Source of the DNA: Clostridia bacterium
GTDB lineage: Bacteria; Bacillota; Clostridia; TANB77; CAG-508
DNA: 32,707 nucleotides
NCBI GenBank assembly: GCA_022790975.1
Contig: JAAVYF010000012.1
Coordinates: 1 to 32,707 of the forward strand
Direction of reading: 5' to 3'
The position numbers and the translations under genes are program-made. Of the stretch, positions 17,998-27,141 are shown in pieces; position 1 is the stretch's first letter; each line of letters starts with the position of its first letter. The notes under the pieces are model-generated. The model did no database searches, was not told the DNA's origin, and saw only the letters and a list, made by a program, of their open reading frames with translations.

Positions 17998-18131
17998 GAT
18001 ATTGTATCTTGGATATTATATACTTTTTCGTACGACGCGTAGCGACCAACCGAAGGGCGAATGGAGTGCTTGCTTTAGCAAGGACGACAACAAGGAGTAG
18101 AAAAAGTATATAATATCCAAGATACAATATC
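17998..18131. repeat. Long perfect inverted repeat with a GC-richer core
   Basis: The 32 bases 17998-18029 are the exact reverse complement of 18100-18131. The 70-base core (18030-18099) is clearly richer in G+C than its surroundings and contains the hairpin CTTGCTTTAGCAAG (18069-18082) and CGACGCGTAGCG. It begins 11 bases after the preceding stop and ends 43 bases before the exporter gene. No T tract follows, so a simple terminator is unlikely. It could be a MITE-like element or a structured RNA. Confidence 0.85.
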
Positions 18132-18174
18132 CCTTATAAAATATTATTTCAAAACAAAAAAGAAAGAGGAAAAT

Positions 18175-18960
18175 ATGGAATTTCTAAAAATTTTATTTAA
18201 GAACAAAAAATTAGTATTAAAACTCGGAAAAAACGATTTTAGAAATAGATATGCAAATGCAAGTTTAGGAACTCTTTGGGGATTTTTACAACCATTTGTA
18301 TTTATGATGACTTATGTTATTGTATTTCAATATATTATGCATACAGGAAGTGCAGGACAATATCCATATGTAGTTTGGTTTTTACCAGGAATGTCAATGT
18401 GGTTATTTTGCAATGATGCAATTTTACAAGCAAGTAATTCAATTAGAACATATAGTTATTTAGTAAAAAAAGTTGTATTTCCAGTTGATATTATACCAAT
18501 AATATCGCTTACATCATCAAGTTTTATAGGATTATTTTTAATTGCAATTACAACACTTGTAGCCATTTGCTTTAAATTTATACCAAATATTTTTATACTT
18601 ATATATATAATAATTGCTGCATATTGTTTTATAATTTCATTTACAAGATTTACATCAGCAGTAACAACATTAGTTCCAGACTTTTCACAACTTTTAAATA
18701 TATTAATACAATTATTTATGTGGTTTACTCCAATAGTTTGGAATTTAAATATGCTTCATGGAATAGTACAATGTATGTTTAAAGCATTTCCTTTTACGTA
18801 TTTAATAGAAGGAATGAGGCAAGCTTTTATAGATTCTACAATAATTACAGAACATCATGGATTATATACAATTATATTTTGGGTAATTACAGTATTTTTA
18901 TTTGTTTTTGGAAATTATGTATTCAAAAAGAGCAAAAAGGATTTTGCAGATATTTTATAA
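18175..18960 (+). CDS. wzm: ABC-2 type polysaccharide export permease (Wzm/TagG family)
   Basis: The 261-residue product matches the membrane subunit of ABC exporters for O-antigen, teichoic acid or capsule: an N-terminal cytoplasmic stretch with the family-typical KNDFRNRYANASLGTLWGFL (about 19-39), then six membrane segments, with PYVVWFLPGMSMWLF, SNSIRTYSYLVKKVVFP and WFTPIVWNLNML typical of the family. GAAAGAGG precedes the ATG. A CGG trinucleotide in CTC GGA (near 18224) is out of frame and harmless. Its ATPase partner is the gene at 20372, separated from it by a glycosyltransferase. Confidence 0.92.
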   Translation: MEFLKILFKNKKLVLKLGKNDFRNRYANASLGTLWGFLQPFVFMMTYVIVFQYIMHTGSAGQYPYVVWFLPGMSMWLFCNDAILQASNSIRTYSYLVKKVVFPVDIIPIISLTSSSFIGLFLIAITTLVAICFKFIPNIFILIYIIIAAYCFIISFTRFTSAVTTLVPDFSQLLNILIQLFMWFTPIVWNLNMLHGIVQCMFKAFPFTYLIEGMRQAFIDSTIITEHHGLYTIIFWVITVFLFVFGNYVFKKSKKDFADIL

Positions 18961-18972
18961 AAGAGGTAATAA

Positions 18973-20112
18973 ATGGAAAAAATTAATATTTTAATGGCTA
19001 CATATAATGGAAGAAGATATGTTGCAAAACAAGTTGAATCAATTTTAAATCAAACATATCAAGATTTCAGATTAATAATATCAGATGATTGTTCAACAGA
19101 TAGTACATTAAAAATATTAGAAGAATATGAAGCCAAAGATAGAAGAATTGAAATATTTAGACAAGGTCAAAACTTAGGAGTAGTAGCAAATTTTGAATTT
19201 TTAATTAGTAAAGTTAGAAGTGAATATTTTATGTTTGCAAACCAAGATGATATTTGGCTACCAGATAAAATAGAAAAAAGTATGAAGAAAATTGAATCAG
19301 ATAATTTAGATTTAGTTTATACAGATTTAGAAGTAGTAGATTCAAGATTAAAACAAATTTATCCATCATATTGGGCTTTTAAAGGCCTAGATTATAGAAT
19401 AAAAAAATACAATAATTTTGAAAGTTTATATTTAAATAATTTTGTAACTGGTACTACAATGTTAGTTAAAAGTAAATGGATAAATGAATTTATGCCAATT
19501 CCAAATTGTTCAAAATATGTATTACAAGATTATTGGGTTGCTTTAATAGTTAGTCAAAGTGGAAAAATTGGATTTATAGATGAGGCTACAGTAAAATATA
19601 GACAACATACAAATAATCAAATTGGAGCAAAAAACAAATTTGAAAAATTAAATACTTTAGAAGAAGTTAGGAACTTATTTATAAATGTTAAACTTGAGCA
19701 TTTTGAAACATTTATTGAAAATGAGAACTTTTTTAAAGATAATAAAATAAAGGATTTAAATAAAGAAGCATTAGAATATTATAAAAATTTAAAAAATGTA
19801 AAAAAATTTTCTCTTTCAGGAATAAAATTATTTTTTAAACTTTATAAATATGAAAGTTTTAATTATAAAATGAAAAATCTTGCTATTTTACACTTTCCAT
19901 GTTTAGTAAAATCAAAATTTAATAAAATGAAACAAAAGCAAAAACAAGAAGCTGAAATGTTAAAGGCTCAAAAAGCAGAAGCAGCACTAGCTAGAAAAGA
20001 AAAAGCTCAAGAGCGAAAGCTTGCTAAAATTGAAGAGGAAAAAAGTAAAAATCTTGAGTCTAAAAAAAGACAAACTTCGAGAAAAAGAAATACAGAAAAA
20101 AGCATTAAATAA
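18973..20112 (+). CDS. Family 2 glycosyltransferase (rhamnosyltransferase-like) with a basic coiled-coil tail
   Basis: The 379-residue product has a GT-A domain: INILMATYNGRRYVAKQV (N-terminus), LIISDDCSTDSTLKIL (about 34-49), FANQDDIWLPDKIEKSM (about 88-104, with the DD metal site), VYTDLEVVD, TGTTMLVKS and KYRQHTNNQIGA (about 206-217). Family relatives with QDDIWLP and YRQHxxNxxG often act as rhamnosyltransferases, which fits the rml genes. The C-terminal 65 residues are Lys/Glu/Ala-rich (KMKQKQKQEAEMLKAQKAEA) and probably form a helix or coiled coil. It is a paralogue of the gene at 29170, which lacks this tail. Confidence 0.88.
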   Translation: MEKINILMATYNGRRYVAKQVESILNQTYQDFRLIISDDCSTDSTLKILEEYEAKDRRIEIFRQGQNLGVVANFEFLISKVRSEYFMFANQDDIWLPDKIEKSMKKIESDNLDLVYTDLEVVDSRLKQIYPSYWAFKGLDYRIKKYNNFESLYLNNFVTGTTMLVKSKWINEFMPIPNCSKYVLQDYWVALIVSQSGKIGFIDEATVKYRQHTNNQIGAKNKFEKLNTLEEVRNLFINVKLEHFETFIENENFFKDNKIKDLNKEALEYYKNLKNVKKFSLSGIKLFFKLYKYESFNYKMKNLAILHFPCLVKSKFNKMKQKQKQEAEMLKAQKAEAALARKEKAQERKLAKIEEEKSKNLESKKRQTSRKRNTEKSIK

Positions 20113-20371
20113 AAAACATAAGGTTTTTTATATTCAAATAAGAGAAAATGTAAAATTTAAATGTTTAGATAAGAAAATGTAAGATTTAAATATTTAAATA
20201 ATAAATACAAAATTTAAATTGTTTGGATAAGAAAATATAATAAATATTTAAATAATAAAATACAAAATTTAAATAAAAAATTGAAATTATTATTAAAAGT
20301 TTTAATTTTTATAAATATGGTTTATAGGTAAAACCTCAAAACCTAAATATACTATTGTAAGGAATTTTAAT
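20113..20371. other. AT-rich spacer with near-repeats and a GGTTTATAGGTA leader
   Basis: Blocks such as AATACAAAATTTAAAT and GATAAGAAAAT recur between about 20140 and 20275. From 20319 the sequence GGTTTATAGGTA followed by AAACCTCAAAACCTAAATAT closely resembles the leader at 23886-23916 before the methyltransferase gene. No open frame is seen. Confidence 0.55.
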
Positions 20372-21670
20372 ATGACAGTTGATTCTGAACCAGTTATAAA
20401 AATAACAAATTTAATTAAAGAATATAAAATGTTTGATAAAAAAATAGATAGATTAGCTGAAGCCGTTATTCCACGATATACAAAACATCATACATTTAGA
20501 GCAATGAATGAACTTAATTTAGAGGTAAGACGTGGAGAAGTTTTAGGAATTCTTGGAAAAAATGGGGCAGGAAAATCTACTCTTTTAAAAATGATAACAG
20601 GAGTTGTATTTCCTACGTATGGAAATATTGAAATTAACGGGAAGATAAGTTCTCTACTAGAACTAGGAGCTGCATTTAATATGGAACTTACTGGAATTCA
20701 AAATATTTACCAACATGGAGAAGTAATGGGATTAACCAGAGAACAAATTGAATCCAAAAAGGATGATATAATTAAATTTGCAGATATTGGTGACCATATA
20801 AATCAACCAGTAAAAACATATTCATCAGGTATGTTTGCAAGACTTGCATTTGCTTGCGCTATAAATGTTGAACCAGATATTTTAATTGTTGATGAAGTTT
20901 TATCTGTTGGAGATATGGCATTTCAACTAAAATGTTTTAAAAAGTTTGAACAATTCAAGAAAAGTGGAAAAACAATACTTTTTGTAACACATAGTATAGT
21001 AGATGTGCTAAAAAATTGTACAAGAACAATTATTATAGATAAAGGAACAAAGATTTTTGATGGAGATGTAAAAGAAGGTGTTGACAAATATAAAAAATTA
21101 ATTGTAGGCTTGGATATAGATGATGAAATTGAACAAGAAATAGTAGAACAAAAGGCAGAAAAAGAAGTTACATTAAGTTCTGGTGAAATTTGGAAAAATA
21201 ATTTTGAGCTAAATCCAGATGAATTAATTTATGGAACAAACAGTGTTGATATTATAGATTATGGAATTTTTGATTCAAAAGGCAATTATCAGCATTTAAT
21301 TAAAAATAGTGAAGAAGTTACTATAAAAATTAAAGTTAAATTCAATGAACCTCTAGATAATCCTATATTTGCTATAACAATTAAAGATATTTCAGGTACA
21401 GAGTTTTGCGGAACAAATACAATGGTTAATAGAATTGCAACAGGTCATTTTAATAAAGGTGATATTGTAGTTGTTTCATTTAAACAAGTAATACCAATAA
21501 AGCCTGGTAAATATACATTATCTTTTGGCTGCACAAATTATAATAAAGATGGAGATTTGGAAGTATTTCAAAGAAGATATGATACAATTTTTATTGATAT
21601 TACATCTTATAAAGATTGTATAGCTTTATGTGATTTAAATAGTGAGATTACTTTAAAATCTATTACTTAA
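20372..21670 (+). CDS. wzt: ABC exporter ATPase with C-terminal cargo-binding domain (Wzt family)
   Basis: This 432-residue ATPase powers polysaccharide export with the permease at 18175. Walker A GILGKNGAGKSTLLKM (about 59-74), the Wzt-typical ISSLLELGAAFNMELTG (about 91-107), signature SSGMFARLAFA (about 152-162), Walker B PDILIVDEVLSVGD (about 171-184) and the switch His in FVTHS (about 206-210) are all present. From about 275 to the end lies an extra beta-sandwich-like domain (DIIDYGIFDSKGN, FGCTNYNKDGDLEVFQRRYD), as in Wzt proteins that bind the modified non-reducing end of their cargo. Nearby methyltransferases would fit a capping scheme. AAGGA lies 8 bases before the ATG. Confidence 0.92.
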   Translation: MTVDSEPVIKITNLIKEYKMFDKKIDRLAEAVIPRYTKHHTFRAMNELNLEVRRGEVLGILGKNGAGKSTLLKMITGVVFPTYGNIEINGKISSLLELGAAFNMELTGIQNIYQHGEVMGLTREQIESKKDDIIKFADIGDHINQPVKTYSSGMFARLAFACAINVEPDILIVDEVLSVGDMAFQLKCFKKFEQFKKSGKTILFVTHSIVDVLKNCTRTIIIDKGTKIFDGDVKEGVDKYKKLIVGLDIDDEIEQEIVEQKAEKEVTLSSGEIWKNNFELNPDELIYGTNSVDIIDYGIFDSKGNYQHLIKNSEEVTIKIKVKFNEPLDNPIFAITIKDISGTEFCGTNTMVNRIATGHFNKGDIVVVSFKQVIPIKPGKYTLSFGCTNYNKDGDLEVFQRRYDTIFIDITSYKDCIALCDLNSEITLKSIT

Positions 21671-21694
21671 AATATAAATTTTAAGGAGATGCAA

Positions 21695-22862
21695 ATGGAG
21701 GAAAATAGCTTAGAACTAACAATTCTTATGCCATGTTTGAATGAATCTCAAACCATAGAAAAGTGTATTTTAAAAGCCAAAAAGTCTTTAGAAGAAAATA
21801 AAATTAATGGAGAAATTTTGATTGCTGATAATGGAAGTACAGATGGTTCTAAAGAAATTGCCATAAAAAATGGAGCAAGAGTTATAGATGTTTTTTCTAA
21901 AGGATATGGAAGTGCATTAATTGAAGGTACTAAACAAGCTTATGGAAAATTCGTAATTATGGGAGATAGTGATGATAGTTATGATTTTTCTAATATAATG
22001 CCATTTTTAGAAAAATTAAGAGATGGTTACGATTTAGTTATGGGAAATAGATATAAAGGTGGTATTGAAAAAGGAGCTATGCCATGGTCGCATAAATATA
22101 TTGGAACACCAGTTATTTCGTATATTGGTAGATTATTTTATAAGTCTAAAATAGGTGATTTTAATTGTGGCATGAGAGGATATAATAAACAAGCAATATT
22201 AAACTTAGATTTAAAATGCTCTGGTATGGAATATGCAAGTGAAATGATAGTTGAAGCTAATTTAAATAACTTAAAAATAACAGAAATTCCAATTGAATTA
22301 AAAAAAGATGGAAGAAATCATAAACCACATTTAAAAAGTTTTTCTGATGGATGGCGACATTTAAAATTTTTACTTATGTATAGCCCAAAATGGTTATTCT
22401 TAATTCCCGGATTAATTTTGATGGGAATTGGTCTAATTCGGAAATTTTTTATTTATGTTTGGAAATTTAAAAATAGCAAGTGTTGTTCTAGGTGTTCATT
22501 CAAGATTATTTTTAGGAGCAATGGTAGTTGTTGGTTTTCAAATGATAATATTTTCTCTATTTGCAAAAACATATGCACTAAATAGTGGAATGCATCCAAA
22601 AGAAGATAAAATAACTAAATTTTTAAAGAAAATAACATTAGAAAAAGGATTAACTTTAGGAGTGATACTAACTTTTATAGGTTTTGGCTTCACAATATAT
22701 TCAATTATTATATGGAAAAAAGCAAAATGGGGAGAACTAAATCCAGTAGATGTAATGCCAATAACAATCCCAGCTGTATATTTAATTATTATAGGAGTAC
22801 AAATGTCATTTGCAAGTTTTTTTCTAGGAATATTAAATATAGATTATAAGAAAACAAATTAG
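21695..22862 (+). CDS. Family 2 glycosyltransferase with C-terminal membrane segments, one +1 shift at 22439
   Basis: DPM1/GtrB-like transferase of about 388 residues when read through. Start ATG 21695 is preferred to 21689 because AAGGAG (21683-21688) is then 6 bases upstream. Motifs: LTILMPCLNESQTIEKCI, ILIADNGSTDGSKEIA, GDSDDSYDF (metal site), GNRYKGGIEKGAMPWSHKY and FNCGMRGYN. After residue about 225 come four membrane segments. The shift lies in the first: LMGIGLI joins GNFLFMFGNLKIASVVLG. In the unshifted frame the following 49 codons are cysteine/serine-rich and unlike any membrane protein, then stop. Probably makes a lipid-linked sugar or extends a lipid-linked glycan. Confidence 0.87.
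22439..22442 (+). other. C-GGA +1 recoding site 10 (membrane GT2)
   Basis: ATT CGG AAA at codon 249; skipping the C gives ATT GGA AAT TTT and keeps the hydrophobic segment, followed by 139 more codons. Confidence 0.85.
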
Positions 22863-22881
22863 AGGATAGGAGATAATAAAT

Positions 22882-23668
22882 TTGAATACATTTAATAATC
22901 ACACATTTGTTATATGCGCATATAAAGAATCTAAATATTTAGAAGAATGTATAAAATCATTAAAAAATCAAACAGTAAAAAGTAATATTATTATCTCAAC
23001 TTCAACCCCTAATGACTATATAAAAAATTTATCTATAAAATATAATTTAGAATATTTTGTAAATTTAGAATCAAATGGAATTGGCTCAGACTGGAACTTT
23101 GCAGTAGAAAAAGCATCTACTACAGCCTATGTAACAGTTGCCCATCAAGATGATATTTATAATGAAACTTATACAGAAAATATTATAAAAACAATAAACA
23201 AATATAATGATATAATCATGATATTTACTGATTGCAAAGAAATAAGAAATCGGAAAATTAGTAAAAAAGAATATTAATTTAAAAATAAAGTCAGCAATGC
23301 TATTTTTTATAAGATTTTTTAAAAGAAGTAAATTTATAAAAAAATTAACTCTTTCATTTGGAAATCCAATTTCATGTCCTAGTGTTACATTAAATACAAA
23401 AATAGTTGGATTAAGACCATATAAAGAAGATATGAAATCTAATATAGACTGGGAAACTTGGCTTGATTTTATAAAATATAAAGGTTCTTTTATTTATTTA
23501 AATAAAGAATTAACTTATCATAGAATACATATAGAATCAGAAACTACTAGATGTATAAGTAATAGCAGTAGATTAGAAGAAGATTACAAAGTATTTTGCA
23601 AAATATGGCCAAAATGGTTTGCTAAGTTTATTATGTTTTTTTATAAATTTGCAGTTAAATCAAATTAA
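22882..23668 (+). CDS. Family 2 glycosyltransferase, one +1 shift at 23251
   Basis: About 261 residues after skipping C23251. The start is TTG 22882 with AGGAGA at 22868-22873, 8 bases upstream. N-terminal FVICAYKESKYLEECIKSL and LKNQTVKSNIIIST are a GT-A opening; VTVAHQDDIYNETY carries the QDD metal site; after the shift come SCPSVTLNTKIVG, SNIDWETWLDF and TYHRIHIESETT, the usual acceptor-side and YRxH-type motifs. The unshifted frame stops 9 codons on, so recoding is needed for the catalytic C-terminal half. Acceptor and sugar unknown. It follows the membrane GT2 by 19 bases. Confidence 0.85.
23251..23254 (+). other. C-GGA +1 recoding site 11 (GT2)
   Basis: AAT CGG AAA at codon 124; skipping the C gives AAT GGA AAA TTA and opens 138 further codons ending in the expected GT2 C-terminal motifs. 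Confidence 0.84.
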
Positions 23669-23939
23669 TTAAAATCATAATTAAAACTAAAAAATTAAAA
23701 AACTAAAATATTTATTAGTAGTTAAATTATAGGTAAGAATAAATAAATATAATGCTAAAATAAAAATGTATTAAGCATCCATAGTATTAACATAAAAATA
23801 TATTAGGAAGCTATAATGCTAATACAAAAAATGAATTAATTATATATAATATTAACAAAAAAATATATAATGAAGATATATATAAGGTTTATAGGTACCT
23901 AAAAAACCTAAATATATTATAAAAGGAATGAATCCTAAA
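23669..23939. other. AT-rich spacer with a GGTTTATAGGTA leader
   Basis: No gene seen. ATAATGCTAA-type units recur (23750, 23815), and GGTTTATAGGTACCT (23886-23900) with AAAAAACCTAAATATATTAT follows, matching the leader at 20319. AGGTTT and AAACCT could pair in a short hairpin shortly before the start. Confidence 0.5.
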
Positions 23940-25146
23940 ATGAAATATAATTATGACTTTTATAAAGGTGAAGATTTATATTCAGATGGAGATATTGAAA
24001 ATACTTTATTAGAATATACTTCAAAATATAAAGATGGAGAATATGATGAAGTTTTTAAAACAGATGTAAGATGGCCAATATTTTATCATTTGTCAAAAAT
24101 AAGACAAAATATTATAAAATGGTATCCAATGGAAAAAGATGCTGAACTTTTAGAAATTGGTGCAGGACCTGGAGCTATTACAGGAGCTCTTTGTGATAAA
24201 GTAAAACATGTTACATGTGTTGAATTATCTAAAAGAAGAGCGATATGTAATGGAAATCGTAATGAAAATAGAGATAATTTAGAAATTATTGTTGGAAATT
24301 TAAATGAAGTTAAATTTGATAAAAAGTTTGATTATATTACTTTAAATGGAGTTTTGGAATATGCAGCTCTTTATACTGAAAGTAGTAATAACCCATACAT
24401 AGAATTTTTAAACAATATAAAAAGGCTTTTAAAACCAGAAGGAAAACTTTTAATAGCAATAGAAAATAAATTTGGAATGAAATATTTTGCAGGAGCGCCA
24501 GAAGATCATACAAGTGTTAAATATGATGGAATTGTTGGGTATCAAGGTCCACAAAAAATAAAAACATTTGGAAAAAAGGAATTACAAGAACTTCTAGAAA
24601 ATACTCGGTTTTAAATATACTAAATTTTATTATCCACTTCCAGATTATAAACTTCCTAATATAATTTTTTCAGATGATTATTTGCCAACAGATGAAACAA
24701 TTAATAATTATGAAGCCTATTATTATGAAGGAACTCAAATAGAATTTGATGAAAAATTAGCTTATAAACAAGCAATAAAAAATGGTGTGTTTGATATATT
24801 TGCAAATTCATTTTTTGTTGAAGCTTCTTGTGAGAATTTTGAAACAAAAATAGATTTATCAAAACAAGAATTAGAACAAATAAGTGATAATTCAAAAAGA
24901 TTTTATGAAAAAGATTATTCAAAAAAAGATTATATATCAGAATTGCAAAATAAACAAATAGAACTAGATAAAAAAGAAAAAGAATTCCAAAATTATCAGA
25001 TAGAGCTAGATAAAAAGGAAAAAGAAATACAAAGTTTAAAATCACAAGTTGATATATTAACTAATAATTTAAAAACAATAGAAAAATCAAAATCTTGGAA
25101 AATTACAAAACCACTAAGAGCAATAAATAAGGTAATAAAAAAATAG
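23940..25146 (+). CDS. SAM-dependent methyltransferase with coiled-coil tail, one +1 shift at 24606
   Basis: About 401 residues from ATG 23940 (ATG 23928 is possible but touches its own AAAAGGA). The class I methyltransferase core: LLEIGAGPGAITGALCDKVKHVTCVE (about 74-99) with the glycine-rich SAM loop and acidic end, DYITLNGVLEYA and LLKPEGKLLIAIENKFGMKYF. Skipping C24606 joins LLENT to GFKYTKFYYPLPDYKLPN, which aligns with LGFINHRFYYIFPEYKAPN of the next gene. The tail (about 310-385) is a heptad-like coiled coil with a repeated ELDKKEKEFQNYQIELDKKE, ending SWKITKPLRAINKVIKK. It may methylate the glycan end; the tail suggests oligomerisation or assembly with other cluster proteins. Confidence 0.85.
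24606..24609 (+). other. C-GGT +1 recoding site 12 (methyltransferase)
   Basis: ACT CGG TTT TAA in frame; skipping the C gives ACT GGT TTT AAA (TGFKY). The paralogue at 25240 has LGFIN with an ordinary GGA at this position. Confidence 0.88.
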
Positions 25147-25239
25147 ATTATAAAATCTAATATAATAGGAGAATTAGTTTGAAATAAATAAAGTTATTTT
25201 ATTACTAAGTATACCTTAAAAGAAAGGGATGGATTTTTA

Positions 25240-27066
25240 ATGAAATTAAATTTGGATTTTTACCATGAAGCGCAAAGTAGTGGAATTTCACAAGAAGAAA
25301 TTAAAGTTATTGAACTTGATAAAAATACTAATAATTTTGATGAAGCTTTAAATCAAGATAATAGTATAAATACTTACATTCACTTAAGTGGCGTTAAGGA
25401 AAATTTATTAAACTGGTATGATTTTAAGGAAGGTTCTTCTGGGCTAGAAATAGGTTGTGGATTTGGAGAACTTGTAGGAATTTTATCTCAAAAATTAGGA
25501 AAATTTGTAACAATAGAATCAAGTTTAGAAAAAGCTAAATATGTAGAAAATAAATATAATAATGAAGATTTTGAGCTTATTGTAGGAGAACTTGAAAACA
25601 TTAAAATTGATGAAAAATTTGATTATATTATTATTACAGATTATTTAGAAAAATATGATTTTATTGAAACTTTATCTTTAGCAAAACAGTATTTAAAAGA
25701 AAATGGTATCTTTTTAATAGCCATAAATAATAGATTTGGTATGAGAAATTGGAAGGGTAAAGACAATTATCTTTCATTGCTTGGTAGATTTAATAATAAT
25801 TATGGATATAGTAAAAATAGATTAAATAGTATGATAAAACAATTAGGATTTATAAATCATAGATTTTACTATATTTTTCCAGAATATAAAGCGCCAAACC
25901 TTATTTATACAGATGAACATAAAGTTACATTAGAAGATATTTCAAGAAACCTTGAATTAAATAATGAAAATGATTTTAATAACTTTAGTGAAAATGAAGT
26001 ATTAAATGAAATTTTAAAAGAAGAACCAGATAATATAAATTTATTTGTAAATTCTTTCTTAATAGAAATTTCAAATAGTACTATTTCAAATGATGTTAAG
26101 TATATAACATTTACAAATTATAGAAAAGATTCAAAGGAAATTCAAACTATAATTTGTAAAGATAAAGTTATTAAAAAATCAGTAACAAAAGAAGGTAATT
26201 CTCATATTAAAGAAATTCTTGAAAATCAAAAATATTTTCCAAAAGAAAATTGCAAATTATTAGATAGACAAGGAAAAGATAATTCTATAGAAAGTGATTT
26301 TGTTTATGAAAAAAGATTAGACGAAGTGATAGAACAATCTAAAAATGTAAAAGAAGAATTTGATAAATATAAAAATATTATTTTTCAAAATATAGTAAGT
26401 TATGAAAGTATAAAAAAAGAAGAATTGTTAGAACCATTAAAACAATTAAATGAAAATCAATTAAAAAATTTAAATTTTATTGAAAATGCTTTTGTAGATA
26501 TGATACCTAAAAATTGTTTTGTAATTGATGGTGTAAATTCTTTTTTTGACCAAGAATGGATGATTAAATGGATTCCTGCTGAATTTATTTTATTTAGAGC
26601 TATTAGATATACTATTGGAATAGACCAAAATGATTTATATAATTATTATAAATTAAATGAATTTTTGGAATGTTTTGAAAAATTAGATAACTATTTTCAA
26701 GATATTATATTAGATAATAATAAATTTAAAATCTTTTTAAGAGCTAATAATACTACTAGATACCAAGTTGAAGTTCTTCAAAATGAAGTTGGTATGCAAG
26801 GAGATAGTTTAAGAAGAAAAGATTTAGAAATTAATAGACAAGCTGAATTAGTTTCTAATTATATAAAACAAACAGAAGAACATGTAAAACAGATAGAAGA
26901 ATATGTTAGACAAGGGCAAGAGTATATTAAAACTATTGAAAACTTAAATGCAGTAGTTGCAGATAGAGATAATCAATTAGCTATAATTGCAAATTCGTTA
27001 TCATGGAAAATAACTAAACCATTAAGAGCACTTTCTAGTTTAATTAGAAAAATCTTTAAAAAATAA
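25240..27066 (+). CDS. SAM-dependent methyltransferase with large extra region and coiled-coil tail
   Basis: The 608-residue product is a paralogue of the preceding gene in its first 280 residues: SGLEIGCGFGELVGILSQKLGKFVTIE (about 66-92), DYIIITDYLEKYD, LKENGIFLIAINNRFGMRNW and QLGFINHRFYYIFPEYKAPN. A second region (about 280-510: KYITFTNYRKDSKEIQTIIC, VIDGVNSFFDQEWMIKW) has no function I can name; similar regions occur in polysaccharide methyltransferases. A coiled coil (about 520-585, with EEHVKQIEEYVRQGQEYI) precedes the C-terminal SWKITKPLRALSSLIRKIF. No shift site. It may act on the glycan with the preceding enzyme. Confidence 0.85.
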   Translation: MKLNLDFYHEAQSSGISQEEIKVIELDKNTNNFDEALNQDNSINTYIHLSGVKENLLNWYDFKEGSSGLEIGCGFGELVGILSQKLGKFVTIESSLEKAKYVENKYNNEDFELIVGELENIKIDEKFDYIIITDYLEKYDFIETLSLAKQYLKENGIFLIAINNRFGMRNWKGKDNYLSLLGRFNNNYGYSKNRLNSMIKQLGFINHRFYYIFPEYKAPNLIYTDEHKVTLEDISRNLELNNENDFNNFSENEVLNEILKEEPDNINLFVNSFLIEISNSTISNDVKYITFTNYRKDSKEIQTIICKDKVIKKSVTKEGNSHIKEILENQKYFPKENCKLLDRQGKDNSIESDFVYEKRLDEVIEQSKNVKEEFDKYKNIIFQNIVSYESIKKEELLEPLKQLNENQLKNLNFIENAFVDMIPKNCFVIDGVNSFFDQEWMIKWIPAEFILFRAIRYTIGIDQNDLYNYYKLNEFLECFEKLDNYFQDIILDNNKFKIFLRANNTTRYQVEVLQNEVGMQGDSLRRKDLEINRQAELVSNYIKQTEEHVKQIEEYVRQGQEYIKTIENLNAVVADRDNQLAIIANSLSWKITKPLRALSSLIRKIFKK

Positions 27067-27141
27067 AATTAAAAATATCCAAGCCTAAAATTTATTAATT
27101 TGGATTTGAATTTTAATATGGAGAGGAATGAAATAAAGAAA

